The translations under genes and the position numbers were made by a program. This document shows positions 54,845 through 63,200 of a stretch of 64,000 bases of DNA, in pieces. This DNA is from Dysgonomonas gadei ATCC BAA-286 (GTDB taxonomy: Bacteria; Bacteroidota; Bacteroidia; Bacteroidales; Dysgonomonadaceae): NCBI RefSeq assembly GCF_000213555.1, contig NZ_GL891980.1:618946-682945 (forward strand). The letters run 5' to 3'. The first letter of the stretch is position 1. Every line of letters begins with the position of its first letter. A model generated the notes under the pieces. It ran no database searches. It saw nothing but the letters and a program-made list of their open reading frames with translations, and was not told where the DNA came from.

Positions 54845-57514
54845 ATGAAAAAGATGAATTACATCTGTGTCGCAGTATTTTCGTTATTCCTCTGTGCAGG
54901 ATGTTCAGACACGCCACGTTACAAAGATCCAAATGCATCTGTAAAAGACAGAGTAAACGACCTGCTCTCCCGAATGACATTAGAAGAAAAAGCTGCACAA
55001 CTCGATATGCTTTCTGCGAATGATATATTGGATGGTCCCGATAAACTTAAAGAAAAGGAGGCGGCCTATTTTATCGATTCCATGTGCATCGGGTCTATAC
55101 ATGATTTCTATCCTAAAACAGCAGCAATAGCCAACGCAGTGCAAAAACGCGCAATAGAAAACTCCCGCTTAGGCATTCCGGTGATCTTCATAGAAGAAGC
55201 ATTACACGGTTATCAGGGCGAGGGAGCGACTACATTCCCCACCCCGATAGGCAATTCATCCACATGGGACACGATACTAGTGAATAATATAGGAAAAGCT
55301 ATTGCCGCAGAGGCCCGGGCACATGGCGTGCATTTCGTATTGGGGCCTAACCTCGATCTGGCTCGCGATATCAGATGGGGGCGTACCGAAGAAACATTCG
55401 GAGAAGACCCTTATCTCTCGTCACGTTACGCTGTCAGTCTGATAAAAGGAATGCAGGGAAACAGCCTGAAAGATAATAATACCGTTGTCGCCGAACCAAA
55501 ACACTTTGCCATACACGGTATTCCCGAAGGGGGAGTAAATACTTCGCCCGTTTTTATTGGTGAACGGGAAGCACGTTCCACACATCTCTATGTGTTCGAG
55601 AAAGCTATTACCGAAGCTAAGGCTAAAGGGATTATGGCGGCCTATCACGAACGGGATGGAGTTCCTGCTATTGCCGACCCGTGGTTACTGAAAACCATAT
55701 TACGTGACGAATGGGGTTTCGATGGCTTTGTCGTTTCCGACCTGGGAGCGATTGCAAAACAATATAAAGACCACCATACTGTTGCATCGGGAGAAGAAGC
55801 TATTATAAATGCGCTATCTGCCGGGTTGGACATGCAGTTTTATGATTATCCTCACGATGTATTTCAGAATACAGTTGTACAGGCTGTGAAAGATGGTAGA
55901 CTAGCTGAAAAAGATCTGGACAGGGCAGTAGGAAGTGTATTGAGGGTAAAATTCGAACTTGGACTTTTTGATAATCCATATACGGATGAATCGTTAATAG
56001 CGAAAGTATTTCATAGCGAAGAACATCAAAAACTGGCTCTTGAAGCTGCCCGAAAATCAATTGTATTACTGGAAAACAGAGAGAATGTGCTCCCTCTAAA
56101 GAAAAATATAAAATCGGTAGCACTCGTAGGCAACTTAGCCAATGTATCTTCGTTAGGAGGTTATTCTCCTGCCGGGGCAAAAGGTGTAACAGTGTATCAG
56201 GCCCTGAAAAAAAGGTTTGGAGAGGATGTAAAGATCAATTTCGTAAACAGCGATATATCCGAGCGTTTCTCTAATATTCCTCCCAGCGCTTTAACGCCAA
56301 AATCAACTACAGATAAGAATGGTCTGGATACAGAATTCTTTAACAATATTGAGTTCAGTGGTAATCCTGTTTATAGTTCCATCAATGATAATCTGTCTGT
56401 ATACTGGCACAATCTGAGCCCTGCGCCGGGAGTAAATTCAGACAACTTTTCGGTACGTTGGAACGGTTATATTACAGCACCTGTAACAGGCGAATATGAG
56501 TTCTACCTGAATGCGGATGATTATGCACGTGTTTATCTGAACAATGAACTGTTTATCGACTGCTGGGGTACCGATAAAGTAAAGCAAACCATCAACAAGA
56601 AAATAAATATGACAGCCGGGCAGCCGGTGTCTATACGATTGGAATATGCCGAGTTGGAGGATATTGCTTTTGTAAACCTTAGATGGAGAATGACACAGAT
56701 TACTTCATCCTCTTTATTCAAAGATGTTGCACAAGCATCAGCTGCTTCCGATGTCACTATTGTGGTAATCGGAGAAACCGACAGCGAAGTGGGAGAAAGC
56801 CGCGACAGGCAAAACCTATACCCGCATCAGGCAGATTTAGATATTATAAAAACTGCCAAACAAACCAACAAACCAGTAATAACCGTTATGCTTACAGGCC
56901 GCCCGCTAGTACTTACGGAAATAGCTGCAAATTCGAACGCTCTTCTTCAGGCATGGTATCCGGGCGAAGCGGGAGGAGATGCCATTGCTGACGTATTGTG
57001 GGGAGATTATAATCCTTCGGGAAAATTGTCGGTTAGCTTCCCCAAAGAACAGGGCACATTACCTATTTACTATTCGAAGAAGCCATCGGCCAGCCGTAGG
57101 TATGTGGACGGAAACGGTGACCCTCTGTACGAATTCGGTTATGGGCTTAGTTATACCAATTTCACTTACTCTGCATTAAGCATACAACCGGAAAATCCGA
57201 GAACGACTGATAATATCACTGTTACTATCAACTTGAGAAATACAGGAAATGTAGACGGCTCAGAGGTAGTACAGCTATATATTAACGATAAAGTGAGCAG
57301 TGTAGCCACTCCTGTGAAGTTACTTAAAGGCTTTGCCAATGTATTCCTTAAAGCTGGAGAAAACAAGGATGTAAAATTGGTTTTAACCCCGGAACATTTG
57401 TCTTTGATAAATGCTGAGATGAAACGCGTAGTTGAACCTGGAGAATTTGAAATAATGGTAGGAAGTTCATCTAAAAATATTCATTTGACTCAAACAATAA
57501 CTGTTACAAAATGA
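54845..57514 (+). CDS. GH3 beta-glycosidase lipoprotein with inserted PA14 domain
   Basis: 889 residues with a lipobox at Cys20 (LCAGC). Order: GH3 N-domain (IFIEEALHGYQGEGATTFP, RDIRWGRTEETFGEDPYL, nucleophile Asp299 in FVVSDLGAIAKQY), GH3 C-domain first half, an inserted PA14 domain (about 500-610, with VTGEYEFYLNADDYARVYLN), C-domain second half (WYPGEAGGDAIADVLWGDYN) and an FN3-like end. PA14 insertion is typical of beta-glucosidases acting on short oligosaccharides. It differs clearly from the GH3 at 31999, so the two are not recent copies. It heads an operon of five genes with 4-bp overlaps to the next gene. Confidence 0.93.
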   Translation: MKKMNYICVAVFSLFLCAGCSDTPRYKDPNASVKDRVNDLLSRMTLEEKAAQLDMLSANDILDGPDKLKEKEAAYFIDSMCIGSIHDFYPKTAAIANAVQKRAIENSRLGIPVIFIEEALHGYQGEGATTFPTPIGNSSTWDTILVNNIGKAIAAEARAHGVHFVLGPNLDLARDIRWGRTEETFGEDPYLSSRYAVSLIKGMQGNSLKDNNTVVAEPKHFAIHGIPEGGVNTSPVFIGEREARSTHLYVFEKAITEAKAKGIMAAYHERDGVPAIADPWLLKTILRDEWGFDGFVVSDLGAIAKQYKDHHTVASGEEAIINALSAGLDMQFYDYPHDVFQNTVVQAVKDGRLAEKDLDRAVGSVLRVKFELGLFDNPYTDESLIAKVFHSEEHQKLALEAARKSIVLLENRENVLPLKKNIKSVALVGNLANVSSLGGYSPAGAKGVTVYQALKKRFGEDVKINFVNSDISERFSNIPPSALTPKSTTDKNGLDTEFFNNIEFSGNPVYSSINDNLSVYWHNLSPAPGVNSDNFSVRWNGYITAPVTGEYEFYLNADDYARVYLNNELFIDCWGTDKVKQTINKKINMTAGQPVSIRLEYAELEDIAFVNLRWRMTQITSSSLFKDVAQASAASDVTIVVIGETDSEVGESRDRQNLYPHQADLDIIKTAKQTNKPVITVMLTGRPLVLTEIAANSNALLQAWYPGEAGGDAIADVLWGDYNPSGKLSVSFPKEQGTLPIYYSKKPSASRRYVDGNGDPLYEFGYGLSYTNFTYSALSIQPENPRTTDNITVTINLRNTGNVDGSEVVQLYINDKVSSVATPVKLLKGFANVFLKAGENKDVKLVLTPEHLSLINAEMKRVVEPGEFEIMVGSSSKNIHLTQTITVTK

Positions 57515-58920
57515 AGCAATTCATCTGTCTCTTATTCTGTTTATTGATAACGGTTTCTACTCATGCACAAAAAAGAATTGCATGTATAGGTGCCAGTATC
57601 ACAGAGGGTGCCCGCACCACTGACCCTAAAAAAGATTCATATCCTGCACAATTAGGACGTTTACTTGGCAATGAATATGAGGTTCTCAATTTCGGGCTCG
57701 GAAGCCGTACAATGTTACGCAAAGGTGACTTCCCATATTGGGATACAGAGCAATATAAACAAGCCCTCGCCAGCAATCCTGATATTGTATTCATCGATTT
57801 AGGCGGCAATGACGCAAAATTGCAGAACAGGGTTTACATGGACGATATTAAAAATGATTGTATCGATATGATCAGGTCTTTCAAAAACCTGCCGTCCGAT
57901 CCGCGTGTGATATTGATGTTGCCTTTCGTTTCATTTGAACCGGATACAACTCAAATATGGGATCCGGTACTGGTAAACACAATAATCCCACGACTTCAAC
58001 AGGCTGCCTATGAAGAAAACATCGAAGTATTGGATATGCATTCATTGCTTATCAATAGAAAAGACCTCATGCCGGACAATATACATCCTGAAGATGAAGG
58101 CTCCGCTATAATAGCCAAAAGATTGTATGAACAAGTTGTACTAAAAAGGGATAAAGCTTTTGATATACTTAAAAATATAAAAGAGCCATATTCTATCAGC
58201 GATTTTAAAGGACATATATGTGCCGACTTCAAATTAAGAGGGCGTGAATGCAAAGTGGTAAAACCCAAAGAAGCCGCACCGGGCAAACCATGGATTTGGC
58301 GCACACGCTTCTGGGCACACGAACCTCAGACAGACATAGCCCTGCTCGAAAGAGGATTCCATCTGGTCTATTGTGATGTGGTCGAACTTATGGGTAATAA
58401 AGAAGCATTATCTATCTGGTCAGACTTCTATAAATTACTTACCAAAGCCGGATTATCTAAAAAGAGCGTCATGGAAGGCATGAGCCGCGGAGCTATGTAC
58501 TCATTCTGCTGGGCAGCAGCCAACCCCGACAAGATAAGCTGTATATATGTAGATAATCCTTTGCTCGATTGCCGCTATCTGGCCGATAGGGAAGGTGATT
58601 TAGGAGAAATGACAAGAGATTTTATGGCTGCATACGGGCTGAAAACGAAGGATGATATCCGCAATTTCAAAGGTAGCCCTACAGATAAGGTAAAGGAAAT
58701 AGTAAAAGGAAAATATCCCATACTGATACTCTGTGCCGATCAGGATGAAGCGGTCTCGCCTACCCAGACACTTCTTTTTGAAGGGAGGATCAAGGCCTTG
58801 GGCGGTGATATTACCGTAATGATGAAACTCGGATTCAAACATCATCCGCATAGTTTCCCAAATCCCGCACCGATAGTAGACTTCATCCTAAACGCCAATA
58901 ACAATCAATTAGTGAAATGA
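57511..58920 (+). CDS. Two-domain esterase: SGNH hydrolase fused to an alpha/beta hydrolase
   Basis: 469 residues, signal peptide to THAQ. The N-terminal SGNH domain (about 20-210) has Ser29 in IGASITEGART, the Asn of DLGGNDAK and the DNIHPEDEG Asp/His. The C-terminal domain (about 225-465) is an alpha/beta hydrolase with the nucleophile Ser325 in GMSRGAM, an acid in LCADQDEAVSP, and a final FKHHPHSF His. Both triads look complete, so the enzyme may remove two kinds of acyl group (for example acetyl esters at different positions). It overlaps both neighbours by the 4-bp ATGA, so the three genes are tightly coupled. Confidence 0.88.
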   Translation: MKQFICLLFCLLITVSTHAQKRIACIGASITEGARTTDPKKDSYPAQLGRLLGNEYEVLNFGLGSRTMLRKGDFPYWDTEQYKQALASNPDIVFIDLGGNDAKLQNRVYMDDIKNDCIDMIRSFKNLPSDPRVILMLPFVSFEPDTTQIWDPVLVNTIIPRLQQAAYEENIEVLDMHSLLINRKDLMPDNIHPEDEGSAIIAKRLYEQVVLKRDKAFDILKNIKEPYSISDFKGHICADFKLRGRECKVVKPKEAAPGKPWIWRTRFWAHEPQTDIALLERGFHLVYCDVVELMGNKEALSIWSDFYKLLTKAGLSKKSVMEGMSRGAMYSFCWAAANPDKISCIYVDNPLLDCRYLADREGDLGEMTRDFMAAYGLKTKDDIRNFKGSPTDKVKEIVKGKYPILILCADQDEAVSPTQTLLFEGRIKALGGDITVMMKLGFKHHPHSFPNPAPIVDFILNANNNQLVK

Positions 58921-60587
58921 GAAAAGCTATAATCTTCATATTTATATATTTATTCTCAGCCGGATTGATATGGGGACAGGATATTCCTCATTTAAAGAGG
59001 AATGAAAACAATATTGCCCAACTCATCGTAAATGGCAGGCCATATATAATGCTTGCCGGCGAACTGATGAACTCCAGTGCTTCTACCCTGGAAAGTATGG
59101 CCCCAAAATGGAACCAGTTAAAAGCGCTCAACCTGAATACAGTGCTGGCAACCATAGCATGGGAACAAATAGAACCGGAAGAAGGCCAATATGACTTTTC
59201 CATTGTAGAGGGTCTTATCAAAGAAGCCCGCCGGCATGATCTAAAACTTGTCTTTTTATGGTTCGGTAGCTGGAAAAACGGCTCCTCTGGATATGCCCCG
59301 CATTGGGTGATGAGAAATACCGGGAGATTTCCACGAATGGAAAACGACAAAGGGGAGAACCGTCCGTTCCTTTCAAATTTCAGCGAGAACCTGATAAAAG
59401 CCGACAGCAAAGTATTCGGTGCTTTAATGAACTTCATTAAGCAAATAGACGGCAAAGAATATACTGTGCTTATGATGCAGATAGAAAACGAAATGGGTCT
59501 GCTGGGAGATAGCCGTGACCGTTCTGATAAGGCGAACGGACTATTTACGAAAGAGGTGCCCGGCGAACTGGTTCAATATCTCCAAAAGAATGAAAAACAA
59601 ATCCTACCCGAGATAGCCGGGCAATGGAAAGCCAACGGGAAGAAATCCCGGGGAAACTGGCTCTCGCTATTCGGGAATGAGAATCAGAAACTTGCCGATG
59701 AAATGTTCATGGGATGGTATTATGCCAGATTCGTAGAGCAGGTTGCCGCCAGTGGGAAAAAAGAATATGCCATTCCTATGTTTGTAAACGCATGGACCAT
59801 CTATCCGGGCGATCCGGTACCGGGAAACTATCCAAGTGGAGGTCCTAATCACCGGATGCTGGATATATACCAGTGTGCAGCTCCGTCTATAGACTTTCTG
59901 GCGATAGACAACTATAATGAAGACTATATATCCCAACTAAAGCAATACAACAGAAATGGTAATCCGGTCTTTGTTCCTGAAGCTGTCGCCCTGTGGCGCG
60001 GGGAAAAGTGGAGTGGACCGGCTAAAGCATTCTATACTTTGAGCGAATTTAACGCCTTGGGATTCTCTCCCTTTGCCATTGACAACGCTATCTATGACGA
60101 TAAGCATCCGCTGAAAGATGCTTATCATGTATTGAACAACCTGATTCCCCTGATTGCTAAAGAGCATGGATCGGGTAAAATGAAAGGTTTCATGCAACAG
60201 GATAATAAGTCCGATAAAATCGATTTTGGAGATTATGAGATCAATATCCATTACAATTATCCTTATCTGGGTTATGGATTGGTAATAAGGCTTTCCGAAG
60301 ATGAGTTCTTAATTGCCGGAAACGGAGCGGATATATCATTCCGGTCTAAAGTAAAATCATTGCCGGGTATCAGTTACGGAACTATCAGGGAAGGCTACTT
60401 TGTAAACGGGGAATGGAAGACTTCAAAATATATAGGAGGAGACGAAGCCATGCAGGGAGTAGGCGGTGTCAAGATCCCTCCTGTTTATCTGAGTGAAGAT
60501 GCAAACCAGAATCTGGTATCCATCCTGCGAATCAAAGTAATACCCGTAAAGAGTTCGACTTATACCAACAAAAATATCTTCGATTGA
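58917..60587 (+). CDS. GH35-type beta-galactosidase with C-terminal DUF5597-like domain
   Basis: 556 residues, signal peptide to IWGQ. The TIM barrel has ELMNSSASTLESM, NTVLATIAWEQIEPEEGQYD and the acid/base Glu192 in MQIENEMG; the probable nucleophile is Glu355 in FVPEAVALWRG. The last 150 residues are a beta domain of the DUF5597 kind. This branch of GH35 is common in PULs of Bacteroidota and attacks beta-galactosyl ends. Start overlaps the esterase stop by 4 bp. Confidence 0.9.
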   Translation: MRKAIIFIFIYLFSAGLIWGQDIPHLKRNENNIAQLIVNGRPYIMLAGELMNSSASTLESMAPKWNQLKALNLNTVLATIAWEQIEPEEGQYDFSIVEGLIKEARRHDLKLVFLWFGSWKNGSSGYAPHWVMRNTGRFPRMENDKGENRPFLSNFSENLIKADSKVFGALMNFIKQIDGKEYTVLMMQIENEMGLLGDSRDRSDKANGLFTKEVPGELVQYLQKNEKQILPEIAGQWKANGKKSRGNWLSLFGNENQKLADEMFMGWYYARFVEQVAASGKKEYAIPMFVNAWTIYPGDPVPGNYPSGGPNHRMLDIYQCAAPSIDFLAIDNYNEDYISQLKQYNRNGNPVFVPEAVALWRGEKWSGPAKAFYTLSEFNALGFSPFAIDNAIYDDKHPLKDAYHVLNNLIPLIAKEHGSGKMKGFMQQDNKSDKIDFGDYEINIHYNYPYLGYGLVIRLSEDEFLIAGNGADISFRSKVKSLPGISYGTIREGYFVNGEWKTSKYIGGDEAMQGVGGVKIPPVYLSEDANQNLVSILRIKVIPVKSSTYTNKNIFD

Positions 60588-60623
60588 CTGAATAATTATG
60601 CAACTTAATAACATATTAAAGAA

Positions 60624-61610
60624 ATGAAAAAGTACTCTATTCTTTGTAAAGCTAAAGCCATTTATCCATTATTCGGATTATTCTTGTGCATACTGTTATC
60701 TAATAATGTTTCCGGTCAGAAAAATCCGTTTATACAACATATGTACACCGCCGACCCGTCGGCACGTGTATGGGCCGACGGCCGCCTGTATGTATATGCA
60801 TCGCATGATATTGCTCCGCCGAGAGGTTGCGACCTGATGGACCAGTACCATGTATTCTCTACCGACGATATGGTAAACTGGGTAGACCACGGCGAGATAC
60901 TTCGTTCCAGTCAGGTGCCTTGGGGCAGACCCGAGGGTGGATTTATGTGGGCTCCGGATTGCGTCTATAAAGATGGAACATACTACTTCTACTTCCCGCA
61001 TCCGAGTGAATCGAATTGGGGCAAAAGCTGGAAAATAGGCGTAGCCACAAGTAAATACCCTGCAAAAGACTTCGTAGTGCAAGGATATGTAAAAGGTATG
61101 GAAGCTCATATCGACCCCAATGTATTTATTGACGATGACGGACAGGCTTATATTTATCAGGGTGGAGGCGGTGTCTGCCTCGCAGGTAAACTGAAAGACA
61201 ATATGATGGAAGTAGACGGCAAGCTGCAAAAGATGGAAGGATTATATGATTTCCATGAAGCAGCATGGGTACACAAACGCAATGGCATCTATTACTTGTC
61301 ATACTCCGATAATCACGATGACAACTGGAACGACGGAGTAAAAGGTGATAACAGAATGCGCTATGCTACCAGCAACAGTCCGCTCGGTCCATGGAAACAT
61401 CAGAGTATCTATATGGAGCCGACCAACAGCTACACAAATCATGGGTCGATAGTGGAATACAAAGGACAATGGTATTCGTTCTACCATGATAGTTCTCTAT
61501 CTCTAAAAAACGGTGAGTTCAACGACTGGCTCCGTTCCATTTGCGTAGATAAGCTATACTATAATGAGGACGGAACAATCCAGATGGTAAAACAGACCAA
61601 AGAAGACTGA
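60624..61610 (+). CDS. GH43-family hydrolase, first copy of a tandem pair
   Basis: 328 residues, signal peptide to VSGQ. Five-bladed propeller with catalytic acids Asp44 (TADPSARVW), Asp164 (HIDPNVF) and Glu212 (DFHEAAWV). It is almost the same protein as the next gene over residues 32-125 and a paralog of the GH43 domain of 45201-46853. It contains a small insert (NHDDNWNDGVKGDNR) not present in the next copy. Expected activity is exo-arabinofuranosidase or xylosidase. It is 36 bp after the GH35 gene, in the same operon. Confidence 0.92.
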   Translation: MKKYSILCKAKAIYPLFGLFLCILLSNNVSGQKNPFIQHMYTADPSARVWADGRLYVYASHDIAPPRGCDLMDQYHVFSTDDMVNWVDHGEILRSSQVPWGRPEGGFMWAPDCVYKDGTYYFYFPHPSESNWGKSWKIGVATSKYPAKDFVVQGYVKGMEAHIDPNVFIDDDGQAYIYQGGGGVCLAGKLKDNMMEVDGKLQKMEGLYDFHEAAWVHKRNGIYYLSYSDNHDDNWNDGVKGDNRMRYATSNSPLGPWKHQSIYMEPTNSYTNHGSIVEYKGQWYSFYHDSSLSLKNGEFNDWLRSICVDKLYYNEDGTIQMVKQTKED

Positions 61611-61641
61611 AAATAACGATAACATACAAAAAAACCTCATA

Positions 61642-62577
61642 ATGAACAAGATAATACTATCCATCTATTTTATAGCACTCATATTGGCTTCAGGTAATGC
61701 TTATACTCAAAAGAACCCATTTATCAGACACATGTACACAGCCGACCCTTCAGCACGTGTATGGGCCGACGGTCGCCTGTATGTATATGCTTCACACGAT
61801 ATAGCGCCACCAAGAGGGTGCGACCTCATGGATCAGTATCATGTATTCTCTACTGATGATATGATAAACTGGGTAGACCACGGCGAAATACTACGTTCGA
61901 GTCAAGTGCCTTGGGGAAGGCCCGAAGGAGGTTTTATGTGGGCACCGGATTGCGCCTATAAAGATGGTGTGTATTACTTCTACTTTCCTCACCCAAGCGG
62001 AACGGAGTGGAACAAAACATGGAAAGTGGGGATCGCAACCAGCAAGAAACCCGCCAGTGATTTCAAGGTACAGGGATATATCGACTTAGGAGAAGATAAC
62101 TTTGCCATGATCGACCCTTGTGTCTTTACCGATGATGATGGACAAGTCTACTTCTACTATGGTGGTGGAGGCCGGTGCAAAGGCGCCAAAATGAAAGACA
62201 ACATGATAGAATTAGATGGTAAACTACAGGAAATGACCGGTCTTGATGATTTCCATGAAGCTACATGGGTACACAAATATAACGGGACATACTATCTCTC
62301 ATATTCGGACAATAACCCCGGAGCCAACCGCAAGAAGTATGCAACCAGTAATAGCCCGTTAGGACCATGGAAATATCAGGGTGTATATATGGACCCTACC
62401 GACTGCGATACAAACCATGGGTCAATAGTCGAATATAAAGGGCAATGGTATGCATTCTATCATGACAGTTCACTTTCAGGAAAAGGCAACCTTCGTTCGA
62501 TCTGCGTCGATAAACTATACTATAATACCGATGGTACTATCAAAAAAGTAATCCCGACCAAAGAGGGCTGGAAATAA
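61642..62577 (+). CDS. GH43-family hydrolase, second copy of a tandem pair
   Basis: 311 residues, signal peptide to YTQ. Catalytic acids Asp35 (TADPSARVW), Asp158 (MIDPCVF) and Glu206 (DFHEATWV). Compared with the upstream copy it carries YIDLGEDNFAMIDP instead of YVKGMEAHIDP and YSDNNPGANRKKYAT in place of the insert, so blade 3/4 loops around the active site differ. The 5' half of the two genes is nearly identical at DNA level. It is the last gene of the PUL. Confidence 0.92.
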   Translation: MNKIILSIYFIALILASGNAYTQKNPFIRHMYTADPSARVWADGRLYVYASHDIAPPRGCDLMDQYHVFSTDDMINWVDHGEILRSSQVPWGRPEGGFMWAPDCAYKDGVYYFYFPHPSGTEWNKTWKVGIATSKKPASDFKVQGYIDLGEDNFAMIDPCVFTDDDGQVYFYYGGGGRCKGAKMKDNMIELDGKLQEMTGLDDFHEATWVHKYNGTYYLSYSDNNPGANRKKYATSNSPLGPWKYQGVYMDPTDCDTNHGSIVEYKGQWYAFYHDSSLSGKGNLRSICVDKLYYNTDGTIKKVIPTKEGWK

Positions 62578-62627
62578 CACCTACAAGCATCTCACTATCT
62601 GTCAGATATTAACTATAAATACTAAAT

Positions 62628-62665
62628 ATGAAAAGGCCGGATTATTGACAATCCGGTCTTTTCAT
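62628..62665 (+). terminator. Terminator at the end of the PUL
   Basis: Arms 62628-62643 and 62650-62665 form a 16-bp stem (one G-U on the plus strand) with a 6-nt loop and a CTTTTCAT end. It lies between convergent GH43 and rpiB. Confidence 0.85.
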
Positions 62666-62667
62666 AT

Positions 62668-63120
62668 TCAGCAGTTAATCTTATCAATCCTTCCCTGATG
62701 CCTCCCCCCTTCAAAATCGGTATTAAAGAAGACTTCGATCATATCATATGCTTCTTTCTCTGTGATAAACCTGCCCGGCAGAGTCAATACATTGGCATCG
62801 TTATGCATCCTGACCAGTTTGGCAATTTCTGTGTTCCAGCATAAGGCGCTTCTTACATGCTTATGATGGTTTAAAGTCATATTGATACCGTTGCCCGTAC
62901 CGCAAATGGCAATGCCTTTATCGCATTCTCCGCTGTCGATGGCCTCCCCCAGCCGATGGCCGAAGTCGGGATAATCGACACTCTGTGTACCATAAGTACC
63001 GAAGTCGGTATAAGGGATGCCCTGTTCCTTAAACAGGCTGATGATATATTCTTTCATCGGGTAGCCGGCATGGTCGCTGGCAAGGCCGATGGATTTTGAG
63101 GGGATGGGAAATAAGCTCAT
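62668..63120 (-). CDS. rpiB: Ribose-5-phosphate isomerase B
   Basis: 150 residues. RpiB interconverts ribose-5-phosphate and ribulose-5-phosphate. Family marks are IGLASDHAGYPMKEYI, DYPDFGHRLGEAI, AICGTGNGINMTLNHHK (catalytic Cys) and LTLPGRFITEKEAYDM. It lies downstream of the transketolase gene in the same direction, a usual pentose phosphate pairing, and could process the pentoses that the PUL releases. Confidence 0.96.
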   Translation of the reverse strand: MSLFPIPSKSIGLASDHAGYPMKEYIISLFKEQGIPYTDFGTYGTQSVDYPDFGHRLGEAIDSGECDKGIAICGTGNGINMTLNHHKHVRSALCWNTEIAKLVRMHNDANVLTLPGRFITEKEAYDMIEVFFNTDFEGGRHQGRIDKINC

Positions 63121-63200
63121 GGGATAGTGATGAGTTATGAATGATGAATGATAAGTTGCAGGCTGCCTTCATTCCACAACCTGCAACTGTTTATTCTTTG

